Positions 51,887 to 62,034 of a DNA stretch of 64,000 bases are shown here, one piece after another (position 1 is the first letter of the stretch; every line of letters begins with the position of its first letter). The notes under the pieces are model-generated. The model was given only the letters and a program-made list of their open reading frames with translations, had not been told where the DNA came from and searched no databases. Both the position numbers and the translations under genes were made by a program. This DNA is from Coccinella septempunctata (Eukaryota; Arthropoda; Insecta; Coleoptera; Coccinellidae): contig NC_058194.1 in NCBI RefSeq assembly GCF_907165205.1, positions 868,824-932,823 of the forward strand, in the 5' to 3' direction.

Positions 51887-52078
51887 AGCCCGTTTGCAAA
51901 AGCCGAGAATTATCTAGAGAATTTAATCGAAAATTCATGCGCCGTGAATTATTTACCGTTACATACGCACGTTCGGTAGAATTCTCTGTTCAGATGCATG
52001 CAAAATAATCTCTGCCGTTTTCTTGCGAGAATTTTGTAGAGAATTCTCCAGAGAATTCTCGGCTGTTGCAAACGGGCT
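51887..52078. mobile_element. 192-bp Harbinger/Tourist-like MITE
   Basis: AGCCCGTTTGCAAAAGCCGAG at the left is inverted at the right (CTCGGCTGTTGCAAACGGGCT), allowing one gap. It is flanked by TAA (51884-51886 and 52079-52081), the 3-bp TWA duplication of PIF/Harbinger elements. Internal AGAGAATT motifs repeat. There is no coding capacity. Confidence 0.8.
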
Positions 52079-52081
52079 TAA

Positions 52082-53600
52082 CAAAGCGTTCACTCTGCGG
52101 ATGATATTCAAGAAGAGGAAGAGTTCATTTTAATAGGGCTTAGGCTAAACCAAAAGAGCATAAACTCTTTGACTAAACCAAAAATAAAAAGTATGTTAAT
52201 CCTGCAAATCTATGAGTGGAGAAACAAGAAATTGATTTCGCCATCAAATTTTCCGTGTTGATTTTCCGATCAGCGAAAATTGGCTTTCACAAAGCTTTTT
52301 CAGTCGTTGATCGGGGAATCAACAACCTCTGACTTGATTTCCGAATTCTTGGCAATAAACGCTTTATATGGCAGATGTGAACCGCGTAAATTTTTACGAC
52401 TTTCTCCATCATAAAAAGTAAATAAATTATTATAGAATGGAAACAATAGGTCACCTCACACACAATTCAATACTGTTGGGACCTCACATCACTATTACCA
52501 TTAACTTCACTGTAGAATTGTTATTTTGCTAAGTAAAAATTATGATTCGATTCACTTTCATCATTATCTATTCATGGCCTAATGTGTAAACTGGCAAATT
52601 CGTCAAGCCATATTGATAATGAAACCCCTAAATGTAAGTCTTCTCCTTCTTGTGCATAACCCAATATTTCTGTATTTTATAAACGTTCGCTTGTTCTTTT
52701 TTTAGAGTATACCATCTTCCCTCAGCAAATGAATAGGTTCTAGAAAAACCACCTCCCTTACTTTATCATTTCAACTGAATATTCAGGATAATAGACACTC
52801 AGTACTCATTAGTTGAACATAAATCTGAAGCATATTACCTACTGGAAAATGAACAAAAACTAAAAAGATATGTTTTTATTGTTAAAAAAAGCATAACATT
52901 ACGCATCCACATTCTTACACCTGCTTTTGTATACATTTTATGTTTTCAGAACAACATTGTAAAATATCCTTTGGAATATTTTGTGATTGAAACGATAACC
53001 TAGTAAGTTGATTTTTCATCAGATACTTGAACTGAAATAGATATCTAGTTGTAGTCTTATGTTATCTCCTAGTAGAGGCCAAACTTATCATTAGTTATTA
53101 TTATTGAAAATTTCTTCCTGTTCTTAATACAAAGTTAATACCAAGGAAAATTGTGCAGCAACCCAAAAGAATCTTTTTTCAATATTTTCGTGCTTGTTCA
53201 TCTCACACATCTTCAACTGTTACATTCTTCAATTCACAACATAAATTTTCAATTGCAATTTTGTTTTGTTCTCAGTTTTGTATTCCATTGAGTGTTGGGT
53301 TCATTGTCCTGTACCTATTTAGTAAATTTAAAGATTCGCGAAACTAATGCTAGACTTTTTTTGTCAAATTGGAATTCATTAGGTATTTTATGTTCTACAA
53401 TTATATTTGCTTTGCTACCTACAAGAAATCGACAAAAAGTCAGGTTAAGTGTTAAGGTTAAGGTTCTTGCTACAAATGTTGTACTCACGCATGTATTTGG
53501 AAACTTGCATGTGAAAGATGTGACCTTTCGTCACACCAAAACGCAAAATACCCGAGGTGCCAAGCGAGGGTATCCACGGCTCACTCAGTGAAGATGTGGT
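52082..53600. other. Stretch without recognisable gene
   Basis: AT-rich, short frames only. I found no TIR, LTR or domain motif I can support. Confidence 0.3.
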
Positions 53601-53727
53601 GGGTTCAGTATTCGGAACCGATAAAAGAGAGTAGGGCGCCAGATAGATAGTTATATTAGACTATTTCAGAGAAGATTCCTGAATATTTTATTATGTTCAA
53701 ATTGTTTGATATTTTGAGTGTAAAACC

Positions 53728-54347
53728 ATGTCGGAAACCTCAGATAGTGAGGGTTCCTACATGGAAGCGATCGATGCTGAAGAATTCAGCGGCGGCGAAC
53801 ACGAGGAGCTTGTAAAGCCCAGAGAAGAAAATGGGCAGTTGAAAGCTCAAATTGTCAAACTGACTGAAACTGTGTCACAGTTGGTCAGTGGTCGCCTTTT
53901 GAGGGAGGAAATGACCCGAAATAATATGCCGAAATCTCCCATTTACGCCGCAATTACAAAACCGGTAGCGGGTTCCTAAAATAATTCCCTTAAAGGAATT
54001 GTTTCACAACCCGAAACAAGGCAAAATGATGCGACGCTGGTTGCGAAGGCCCCAAACGCGCCCCCAACTAAACGCGCGCGAAAAGAAAGCTCTTCTGATG
54101 AGGAGACCGTCAAGAAGACAACGGGAGTTCCTAAAAGGGATAAAATCTCACCCATCACGATGATGGGTACATCAGGTTGGGTAAAGATCTCATAAGCTCT
54201 CTATACCAAGGAGCTCAGTTATAACTGGGCTACCGTAGTGAAAGACGGTATAAAAATCATCGCGTCAACCTTAGATTATTATAGAAAAATTGCTAAATTT
54301 TTCGAGCAGCATGGTAAAGAATTTTTTACCTACGCAATTGTTGTGTA
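53728..54347 (+). pseudogene. Jockey ORF1, N-terminal part
   Basis: ATG 53728 opens an acidic N-terminus (MSETSDSEGSYMEAIDAEEF) followed by a coiled-coil-like segment (EELVKPREENGQLKAQIVKLTETVSQL). A stop at 53977 and another near 54196 interrupt it. The frame then gives WATVVKDGIKIIASTLDYY and FFEQHGKEFFTYA, the beginning of the pre-C2HC domain of jockey ORF1 proteins. The gypsy insertion follows directly. Confidence 0.7.
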
Positions 54348-55628
54348 TGTTGTAGGTAATTAATATAAAGATGAAATAGAACACTTTCTTGTACTTTTTT
54401 AATAATGTACGTTTTTACAATAATCGTGATGACTAATTTTTCAGAATGGCGGATGGCCTAACCTAGAACTACCTAGAACCTAGAATAGAACATAGAACAA
54501 CCTAACATAGAACAATATATAACAATTCTCCGTCACTAAAAAAAAAAATAATTTTCACAAATTCAAACGATCAATAGGTTTTCTTTCCCGTCGCGAACGA
54601 CGCAAAGGTTGCATACTGGATGCCTCTCCTGCATTAGAGTCCCTATGACTTCCTGGGGGATGCTCTTCAATGCTACTATTATTCTGCGTTTCTTCAAATA
54701 CTTCATCTGAAGTAACATGTTCTTGACCTTGCATGTCTTCTGGTTTATGAAGATTCGAGAATGTACTAGTTTTTTCTGATTTCGGGGTGAAATTCCATGA
54801 TTTTCCCATTCCTGGAGGTGTTGTATCAAAAACTTCAGTTTCCCTTAACTGATTGATATGCCTCTTAAGTATATACCCATGGTCAAGTTTTATGAGATAA
54901 TGCAATCTTCCTAATTTCTTTATAACTGTTCCAAATTTCCACATTTCAGGACCGGAATAATTTCGAGCTTGAACTCTACTTCCTGGGTAAAATTTTCTAA
55001 CTGGAAACGTTTCTTGTGTATCTGTATTATCAATAGGAGGTTGAATCAAATGAAGTCGAGTTCGTAGTTTCCTATTCATGTGAAGTTCAGCTGGTGTTTT
55101 TCCATTATTTAAAGGTGTACTCCTATACTTGAAAAGAAATGCATTTAATTTGTCTCTTAGAGTTCCTGGTTCTTCACTCATAGCTTTAAGTTTTTGCTTC
55201 AAGGTTTGTATAGTGCGTTCAGCAAGTCCATTCGTTGCTGGGTGATTTGGTGCAGAAAATTTCTGTTGTATGCCATTTGTTCTGCAAAAATTGATAAATT
55301 CTTGGGATTTAAAATTGGTGGCATTATCTGTTACTAAGTCATGTGGTAATCCATTTCTAGAAAAAATTTCATCTAGAGCCAGGATAGTTGATTTTGAGGT
55401 TGGTGCTCTAGTAGATATGGAAATTTCGACACATTTCGTTTTTGCATCGACCACAACAAAGAAATAGTGTTCTTTAAATGGACCAGCATAGTCTGCATGT
55501 ATCCGCTGCCATGGTAGTTCTGGTTCTTGCCACGTATGTAGCGGTGCTTTTTCTGGACTTTTCTTTACTTCTGCACAACTGCGGCACGCTTTAACAAGAG
55601 CTTCGATTTCGGCATCAATTCCTGGCCT
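54348..55628 (-). mobile_element. Ty3/gypsy 3' fragment (integrase plus LTR) inside jockey ORF1
   Basis: The left end is an LTR of about 177 bp (54348-54524; minus strand TGTTATATATTG...CCTACAACA) and the right end begins abruptly within the integrase. The 5' LTR, Gag, PR, RT and RNase H are missing. It is unrelated in sequence to the gypsy at 7070-12771. Jockey sequence resumes at about 55629 (EEKKIYAVIRHSP). The LTR has imperfect CCTAGAA/ACATAGAAC repeats. Confidence 0.75.
54558..55628 (-). pseudogene. Gypsy integrase (catalytic core to C-terminus), 5'-truncated
   Basis: From the truncation point the frame reads ALVKACRSCAEVKKSPEKAPL (Cys half of the zinc finger). It continues into the catalytic core with RIHADYAGPF (first Asp), DLVTDNATNFKS (second Asp) and NHPATNGLAERTIQTLKQKL (Glu). 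The C-terminal part has a chromo/SH3-like GSRVQARNYSGPEMWKFGTVIKKLG and a Ser/Arg-rich tail ending at 54558. The frame is uninterrupted for about 355 residues, but the first His pair of the zinc finger and the rest of Pol are absent. The first 48 codons of the annotated open frame (55772-55629) are jockey antisense. Confidence 0.83.
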
Positions 55629-56347
55629 GGAGGAGGAGAAGAAGATATATGCCGTCATCAGGCATTCACCAATCGACGCTGATCTTACGTTGATTAAAGA
55701 CGACCTGATATTCCAGGGAATATCAGACGCTGAGGTGTCCAGAATGACATCGAACAAGACGAAGAAGCCCATACCTCTCTACCTGGTTAAAACCCAGAAA
55801 AAAGAAATCTTCGAAGTGAAGCGACTCTACTGTAATGTGGTTGAACACAAAAAGAGGCCTGAAAGTCCAAGCCAGTGTTTTAGGTGCCAAAGGTATGGAC
55901 ATGCACAGAACAAATGCTCCTTCCCGTGGAGATGCGGAGTGCTCAGGAAGCCATAGCAGCAATGACTGCACACTCACCAGAAAAGGTGAAGAGAGAAATG
56001 CCACATGCGTGTTATGTGAAGAAGAGGACCATCCAGCTAGCTACAAAGGATGTAGCGAGTTCAAGTTGGTGACCAGAAAGAAGAATTCCCGAAAACAAGC
56101 TGAACAGAAAAGGCCGGTAACAAAAACAACAACTACTGTTCAAAAAATTCAGGAAGTTCAGAAAAAAGTAGAACAGAAGAAGCCTCCAATGAAACAGGCT
56201 GTGAATTGTCAACAGGAGAAGAAAAAGATATCTGAATCAGCCGATGATTTAGTTATCTTCACGGAAAAAATTTTCAACAAGATAATGTTGAGAATTGAGA
56301 GGGAAATGGAGAAAAAACTCCAAGCATTATTCAGTAAACTGAATTAA
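55629..56347 (+). pseudogene. Jockey ORF1, pre-C2HC and zinc-knuckle part
   Basis: Continues ORF1 after the gypsy insert: KIYAVIRHSPIDADLTLIKDDL (pre-C2HC domain), IPLYLVKTQKKEIFEVKRLYC, then CFRCQRYGHAQNKC, the first CCHC knuckle. A frameshift follows, with CVLCEEEDHPASYKGC as the last knuckle-like unit and a Lys/Gln-rich tail. It ends with a helix and a stop (TAA) at about 56345-56347, where ORF2 begins (ATG 56347), a termination-reinitiation type junction. Confidence 0.8.
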
Positions 56348-57150
56348 TGGACCTTACGGATATTAGGAAGAAATCCCTCAAGATAATCTCGTGGAACATA
56401 AACGGGATCAACACTCGGAAAGCCGAGATAGAAGAAATAATATCAGAGAGAAAACCTGATATTATAGCCCTACAGGAAACCAGAATAAACCGGAACAGAC
56501 GACTGAATTTCATGAATTATGAAACATATAGATGTGACAGAATTACAAACACCGGAGGAGGAGTAGCAATATTGGTGAGAACAGGTCTGAAACACTACTT
56601 CAAATGTATATTCGACAAGGAGAAACAGGAACAGTGACGACTGTTGCCGAATTAAATCGTCAAAAAGTCGAAATTACCTCGGCATACAAGCCACCACAAA
56701 ACAATTCATTAGAAGAAGAGATGAACAACATGTTGGAAGGGACAAACCCGAAAATCTGAATCGGAGATTTCAACTGTAAATCTCTATTATGGAACAGCAG
56801 AACAGAGAATAGAAATGGCAAAAAACTCAAGGATATCGCCGAAAAACAAAATGCCATAGTGATTGGACCAGAGTTACCGACATATCTTGCTTGTGGTATA
56901 GGAATACCAGATGTAATAAATATCGCGATATTGAAAAATATGACTCAAAAATTCTCGATTGAAACTTTGGAAGTTTCCAAAACACAATCCCGTGGAATTG
57001 ACAATTGGAAAAGAACCAAGAGAAAAACTGATGGAAATGAGAGAATATACCAATTGGGCTAAATACAGTCATGTAAAACAATCAGAAATATCAAAAATTC
57101 CAACAATAAGCTCTCCAGAGGTTCCGAAAAATCCAAGAACCATGCTAACG
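56347..57150 (+). pseudogene. Jockey ORF2, APE-type endonuclease remnant
   Basis: ATG 56347 opens an endonuclease: LKIISWNINGINTRKAEI, DIIALQETRI (catalytic Glu), YRCDRITNTGGGVAILVRTG. The frame shifts near 56632. Later frames give SAYKPPQNNSLEEE, GDFNCKSLLWNS (catalytic Asp/Asn) and WKFPKHNPVEL. The expected SDH box is not clear. The protein is lost before RT near 57150. Confidence 0.8.
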
Positions 57151-57176
57151 TTATATTTATTTATTTATTTGTTTAA

Positions 57177-57396
57177 GGCCCGGTACTTTCACGTGCGAAT
57201 AAATAAATTTATTCGCATTTATTAAGTCTTATTCGTAAGATTAGTAAAAATGCAGTCTTTTCAATTTCAGATAGTGTTATTCATCGAATAAATCTGTCTT
57301 TGAAACTTAATTAGAAGAGTTTATTTGTCATAGATCGAATGTCGGTAGGTCATTATTGGTTGAATAAAATTTATTCGAAGGTGAAAGTACCGAGCC
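57177..57396. mobile_element. 220-bp Harbinger-like MITE
   Basis: GGCCCGGTACTTTCACGTGC at the left is matched inverted at the right (GGTGAAAGTACCGAGCC). Inner TTCGAATAAAT-type segments are also inverted. It is flanked by TAA (57174-57176 and 57397-57399). Repeated TTATTCG motifs fill the interior. There is no ORF. Confidence 0.78.
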
Positions 57397-57451
57397 TAAG
57401 ACAAATAGGAATACAAACAGGTGGTAACACCCAATACAGCATTCACAGTTT

Positions 57452-57458
<7 letters not shown>

Positions 57459-57506
<48 letters not shown>

Positions 57507-57532
57507 ATATATATATATATATATATATATCA
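57459..57532. repeat. (TA)n microsatellite
   Basis: An almost pure TA tract of about 74 bp with one GATATA interruption. The apparent Ile/Tyr frames over it are artefacts of the repeat. Confidence 0.95.
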
Positions 57533-57621
57533 TACAAAATACCAAATCATTGAAATGAAAATTTACACTATTCTATAAACTAAAAACGAAACATAATATG
57601 AATCTAAAAAAGATGAAAAAA

Positions 57622-58080
57622 CTATGAAACGTAGGGCAACTTCAACTTCAGAAATTTCTTCAATTGATGGAGTTTTATATTGAAAATATCAACACCACAG
57701 GAATATAAGTTAAATGTTGATAGCATTCTACAGAGTGGAGAATTTTGAGTAATATTAATTCTACGGTATGGAACAGCGAACAATTCACGGGACCTTAGCC
57801 TTCTCTCGGGAACTCTAAAATCGATAGATTCGAGAATTTTCGGGACATAAAGTAAACCATTAACTATTTTGAAAAACATACACATATCGTTTAATCTTCT
57901 TATATTTTTCAAGCTCAATATTCCAAAGCTTTGTGTAATCATGATCAACAATTTGAATTCTACTTCTGAAAGACAAGAACCTCAGAAACTTATGCTGTAC
58001 ACTTTCTAATCTGTTCACGTAACATCTATACTTTGGACTCCATATTGACGTTGCAAAGTTAAGCCTATTGAACAAATGAA
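57622..58080 (-). pseudogene. LINE RT C-terminal tail (minus strand)
   Basis: Two overlapping frames give the tail of a CR1/jockey-like RT. 58075-57860 has NFATSIWSPKYRCYVNRLESVQHKFLRFL. 57951-57622 has FKIVNGLLYVPKILESIDFRV, RRINITQNSPLCRM and CGVDIFNIKLHQLKKFLKL. A frameshift separates them near 57900. The same tail type, from a different family, occurs in the hAT intron at about 22440-22830. Confidence 0.75.
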
Positions 58081-58207
58081 TAATAAAGGGTTAGTAGAGT
58101 TTCATTTTTCCTGAACAACTTTCCATGTCTAAGAGTAAACCCGAGCATTTTATTCGATGACTCGATAACTCCGTTAATATGTACGTCATAACTTAACAGA
58201 CCTCATA

Positions 58208-58630
58208 TTGCTCAATAAGGATGAGGACAGAGCACTAATCATCGATGTGGCGATTCCAAATAATAACAATCTTCTAGATAGGCATACTGAAAAAATTTCA
58301 AAGTTCAGAGATCTCGAGGAGCAAACCAGGAGACAGTGGAAGCTGAAAGATGTCAAGACCATCCCTATTGTCGTATCATCTACAGGCCTGATACCGAAGA
58401 AACTATTGGAGAACTTGTGGAAACTTCAGCTGGGCGAAAATATCTATAGAGTCATGCAGAAGGCGGTACTGCTCGGAACGGCGAGAACTGTACGCAAGTA
58501 CATGGGAAATTCAGAGGAACACCGTCTGCTCCGACAGGAAGTGCGGATGGAGCAGGAATCCAACCGGCGGCAGGCAGCCGAGGAACGACCACGAGCCCGA
58601 AAACCTGGAAAGGGCTCCAACAGAGCTTAA
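58208..58630 (+). pseudogene. LINE ORF2 C-terminal domain fragment (plus strand)
   Basis: 140 codons: ALIIDVAIPNNNNLLDRHTEKISKFRDL, then WKLKDVKTIPIVVSSTGLIPKKLL and VMQKAVLLGTARTVRKYM. I recognise this module as the conserved C-terminal domain of an arthropod LINE family, where it follows RT and a zinc finger. Here it stands alone, followed by an Arg-rich tail and a possible 3' UTR to about 58715. Its biochemical role is not established. Confidence 0.6.
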
Positions 58631-58719
58631 TCCTTTTGATATCTGAGATATCTGGGATAAATGAATTTTCCTCTGGAGAGGAGTGTGAAAGCCGCAAGGC
58701 TAAAGTCATAATAATGGTT

Positions 58720-59158
58720 TGTTACGGTAGCTCAATTAACGTTTGATTTAAATTAGAAAAGAAAATGGAGAATACAAAAGATACGCTGGAAGCACTCGAA
58801 CCTACCTTTATTGGAACGATCGCCAGAATGGGGAGCTGGTACTATCCTGGTATCTATTTGCAGTCCTTGGAAAGCTTTCACACACCTTTTCTTGAAATTA
58901 TGAGATTTCGAATATCGAGAATTCAATGAGAAATTTGCTTCGCACTTCGTGAACCGAGAATTCGAATTGAATTCATCTCTCGTCCATATGTTCCCATATG
59001 TAGCCCGAGATTTTCCAACGTATTTATTTACAACATAAAAATGAAACGCGGCTATTGATTCAACGCTCAATTCAAATCCGAAAAATAAACTTTACTGAAT
59101 ATTAATAATGAATAATTATGAAACCGAATAAATACTATAACTGAGCGTTGCAGTAACA
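58720..59158 (-). repeat. BEL copy 2 3' LTR (about 439 bp)
   Basis: Ends TGTTACTGCAACG and GCTACCGTAACA on the minus strand, so the terminal TGTTAC/GTAACA is inverted. It starts three bases after the polypurine tract AGGTGGGCGG. The partner LTR is outside the window, so age and TSD cannot be judged. Confidence 0.75.
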
Positions 59159-59333
59159 TAACCGCCCACCTAAAATAGTTATATTTTAAGTAGAAGATAA
59201 GAAAGAAGAAAAAAAAAACACTAATATACATTTATATAATATTGTGAGAGAGGGAAAAAAAAATATTATATAATTACTTGTAGTGAAAATATATGAGAGA
59301 GAGAGAATTAAAAAAAAAAATAAAAACTCGTCG

Positions 59334-62025
59334 CTATTGTTCGGGAAGCGGACAAAGCTTAACGACAGGTCGCTGCAGTGACCCATTAACGGTTCTGATT
59401 GTAGCCACACGAGCTATTCCATCGGAGCCAGGGTGTAATTTTTCTATACGTGCCAAGCGCCAACGTAAAGGTGAGATTGGCCCGTCATTTACAATGACCA
59501 GAATTCCTGGCTTCAATGGATAATTGGATGATTCATTCCACTTTTTCCGCTGTTGCAAAGTGTGTAAATATTCCCTTTGCCAACGCTTCCAAAAATCCCG
59601 ATGCATTCGTGTTAATAATTGCCATCGAGAAAGCCTTCTCATCGGTAGATCGGACAAATCTTCATCAGGTAGTGCTGAGAGAGGCGCAAGAGTTAAAAAA
59701 TGTCCTGGGGTTAAAGCTGAGGTATCGTTGGGGTCACTGCTAAGAGGGCATAGAGGGCGCGAATTTAGAACGGCCTCAATTTGTGTGAGCACAGTGTACA
59801 ACTCCTCATAGGTGAGCTTTTGTTCACCTATTACTCTCAGGAGATGAGTCTTCGTAGATTTTATTCCCGCCTCCCAAAGTCCTCCAAAGTGAGGGGATGA
59901 CGGGGGATTGAACGTCCACTCAATTTTTTCACTTTCTACCGCATTTTTCATCAAATTGAGTAGAATTCCGTGAGCACCTCGGAAATTGGTACCTCCGTCA
60001 CTAAAAATTCTCTGACACCTACCGCGACGGGCAATAAATCGTCGTAATGCTGCCAGAAAGGCCTCTGAGGAGAGATCAGAAACTAGCTCAACGTGTACTG
60101 CCTTCACAGCAAAACATATAAAAAGGCATATATATGCTTTGGTATATTTAGTTCCACGACTTCGTGACATGGTAACGAAGAAAGGGCCCCCAAAATCAAC
60201 GCCAACGCACCTAAAAGGTTTAATTTTATTTAAACGAACAGCGGGTAAATTTCCCATGAGTGGTTGGACAGGTTTTGGGTTTACTCTGAAGCATGTATTA
60301 CATTTAGAAAGTACACGATGAATCGCTCTTCGTGGTGAAAGAATCCAAAACTGTTGGCATAATAAATATTGTAGCATCTGATGCCCTGGATGCAGATAAA
60401 GAATATGAAAATGTCGGATAATTAAATCTGTTAAGAGATGGTGACAAGGAAGAAGTGCTGGATGTTTATTCTCGTAGGAGAGTCCAGAAAAGGCAATACG
60501 ACCGCCCACCCTGAGAATTCCATCTGAATCAAGAAACGCGTTTAATTTTCTTAGCGGTTTGGAAATAAGTTTCTTTCTCTGAAGATTGAGTATATCATCA
60601 CTAAAAACCTGTGATTGAACAGTTTTCACGATGAGATAAAGAGATTTCTTTAGCTCCGAGGAAGTCAAGCCACCACGTCGGCGTAGAGAAGGATATCTAG
60701 AATTGAAACAAAACCTCAAAACATAAGCCAGAACATTCTGAATTTTGGAGAGCGTAGAAAACCTGGACAAAATATCATCAACCAAGGTTGTTTCGATACA
60801 GGTTGTCAATGCAATTTTTCCTGCCTCTGCTGAACATAAGGGATCATCAGAACCTGAAAACTCCACCTCCAAGTTGAATGGAGCTGGTGAGGACAACCAA
60901 CTTGGTCCCGACCACCACATGGTGCATCTCACCAGTTTTGATGGCGTGAGTCCCCTAGATCCAAAATCAGCAGGATTGTCTTCAGACCTCACATGAAACC
61001 AACGTTCCGGCGGTACCAAATCCTGAATTTTTGTCGTTCTATTGCTGACAAAGGATTTCCATTTATGAGGAGAAGATTTAATCCACGCTAGAGCAACTTT
61101 AGAATCTGACCAAGCGTATATATCATCTATTTTAATAGATGAATAAGTGGATTTGATGAAAGAAATTAATTTGGCCAGTAATAAAGAGGCACATAACTCT
61201 AAACGAGGAAGTGAAATTCGCCTAATTGGAGCAACTTTAGACTTGGCGCAAATGAAAGAAATCGAGACCTCTCCTGCAGTGTTTAAAAATCGGAAGTAGG
61301 CCACTGCAGCATATCCTCTCTCGCTTGCATCACCAAATCCGTGTAGTTCACATCTCACCCTTGAACTAAGACTTAGACGTCGCGAAATTTGTAACTCCTG
61401 CAGATCAGACAATTCGGACCTGCACTGACTCCAATGATCGACAAATTCCGATGAAGGAACCTGATCCCACTGCAATCCCTGAACCCAGAGCAGCTGAATA
61501 AAATATTTCATAAGAAATGTGAAGGGTGTTAGAAAACCCAATGGATCATAGATGCGTGCAAGTTGTGAAAGAATACTCCGTTTCGTACAACTATTTTCTA
61601 TTCCTGTAACGGCAAATGAAAAACAGTCTGAGCAAGGATTCCATCTCAAACCCAGAATTTTGACAAAATCGCCCTCATCGAAGGAAAAGGATTGTGACAA
61701 CTGATGGTCATCTGGAATACCTTCAAGAATACATGGATTATTACTTGACCACTTTCTCAACTCGAATCCACCCCTACCCAATAGAGCAATCAGATCATCC
61801 CTGAGGTTGATGGAACCTTGGAGATCATCAGATCCCGACACGACGTCATCTACATATACGTCATCACGAAGGATTCTAGCTGCCAGGGAAAAAGATGTTT
61901 CTTCATCATCTGCTAATTTATGCAATGTTCGAAGGGCCAGAAAAGGCGCCGAAGAAACTCCATACGTGACCGTGTTGAGTTCATAGCATTCAACCGGATC
62001 TGATGGACTGAACCGCCATATATAT
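59334..62025 (-). pseudogene. BEL/Pao Pol: RT (part), RNase H, integrase
   Basis: The open frame 61925-59334 has 863 codons, and the same frame extends upstream to the LINE junction (PSDPVECYELNTVTYG). Order: RT catalytic box DDVYVDDVVSG, YDPLGFLTPFTFLMKYFIQ (thumb), RNase H (HGFGDASERGYAAVAY, LPRLELCASLLLAK, YAWSDSKVALAWI). Then DNPADFGSRG, the integrase zinc finger (HILYLHPG, CNTCFRV), core (GVDFGGPFFV first Asp, FSDGGTNFRGA second, PHFGGLWEAGIKS Glu), and a DUF5641-like end (RWQLLTRMHRDFWKRWQREYL, GILVIVNDG). No lesion is visible, but the RT N-terminus is missing. Confidence 0.9.
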
Positions 62026-62034
62026 ATTCTTTTG

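Larger units (their letters stand above)
53600..57150 (+). mobile_element. Jockey-like LINE, broken
   Basis: Plus-strand ORF1 (from ATG 53728) with a pre-C2HC domain and zinc knuckles is followed at 56347 by ORF2 with an APE-type endonuclease. ORF1 is split by a gypsy 3' fragment (54348-55628). ORF2 is lost after the endonuclease region near 57150, so RT is absent. Several frameshifts and stops show age. The 3' end was not identified. Confidence 0.82.
58720..62034 (-). mobile_element. BEL/Pao retrotransposon copy 2, 3' half with LTR
   Basis: Minus strand: RT C-terminal half, RNase H, integrase and C-terminal domain (about 62025-59334), a 3' UTR, the polypurine tract AGGTGGGCGG (59171-59162) and a 3' LTR (59158-58720). 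The 5' part is cut off by LINE copy B at about 62035; the remainder would lie beyond the window. It is a different family from BEL copy 1. Confidence 0.88.

Noticed and set aside
53153..53591. Two plus-strand frames of 64 and 99 codons
   Set aside because: Low-complexity hydrophobic translations of AT-rich sequence, without motif or conserved context.
57328..57578. Overlapping frames encoding Ile/Tyr repeats on both strands
   Set aside because: They are translations of the (TA)n microsatellite, not genes.
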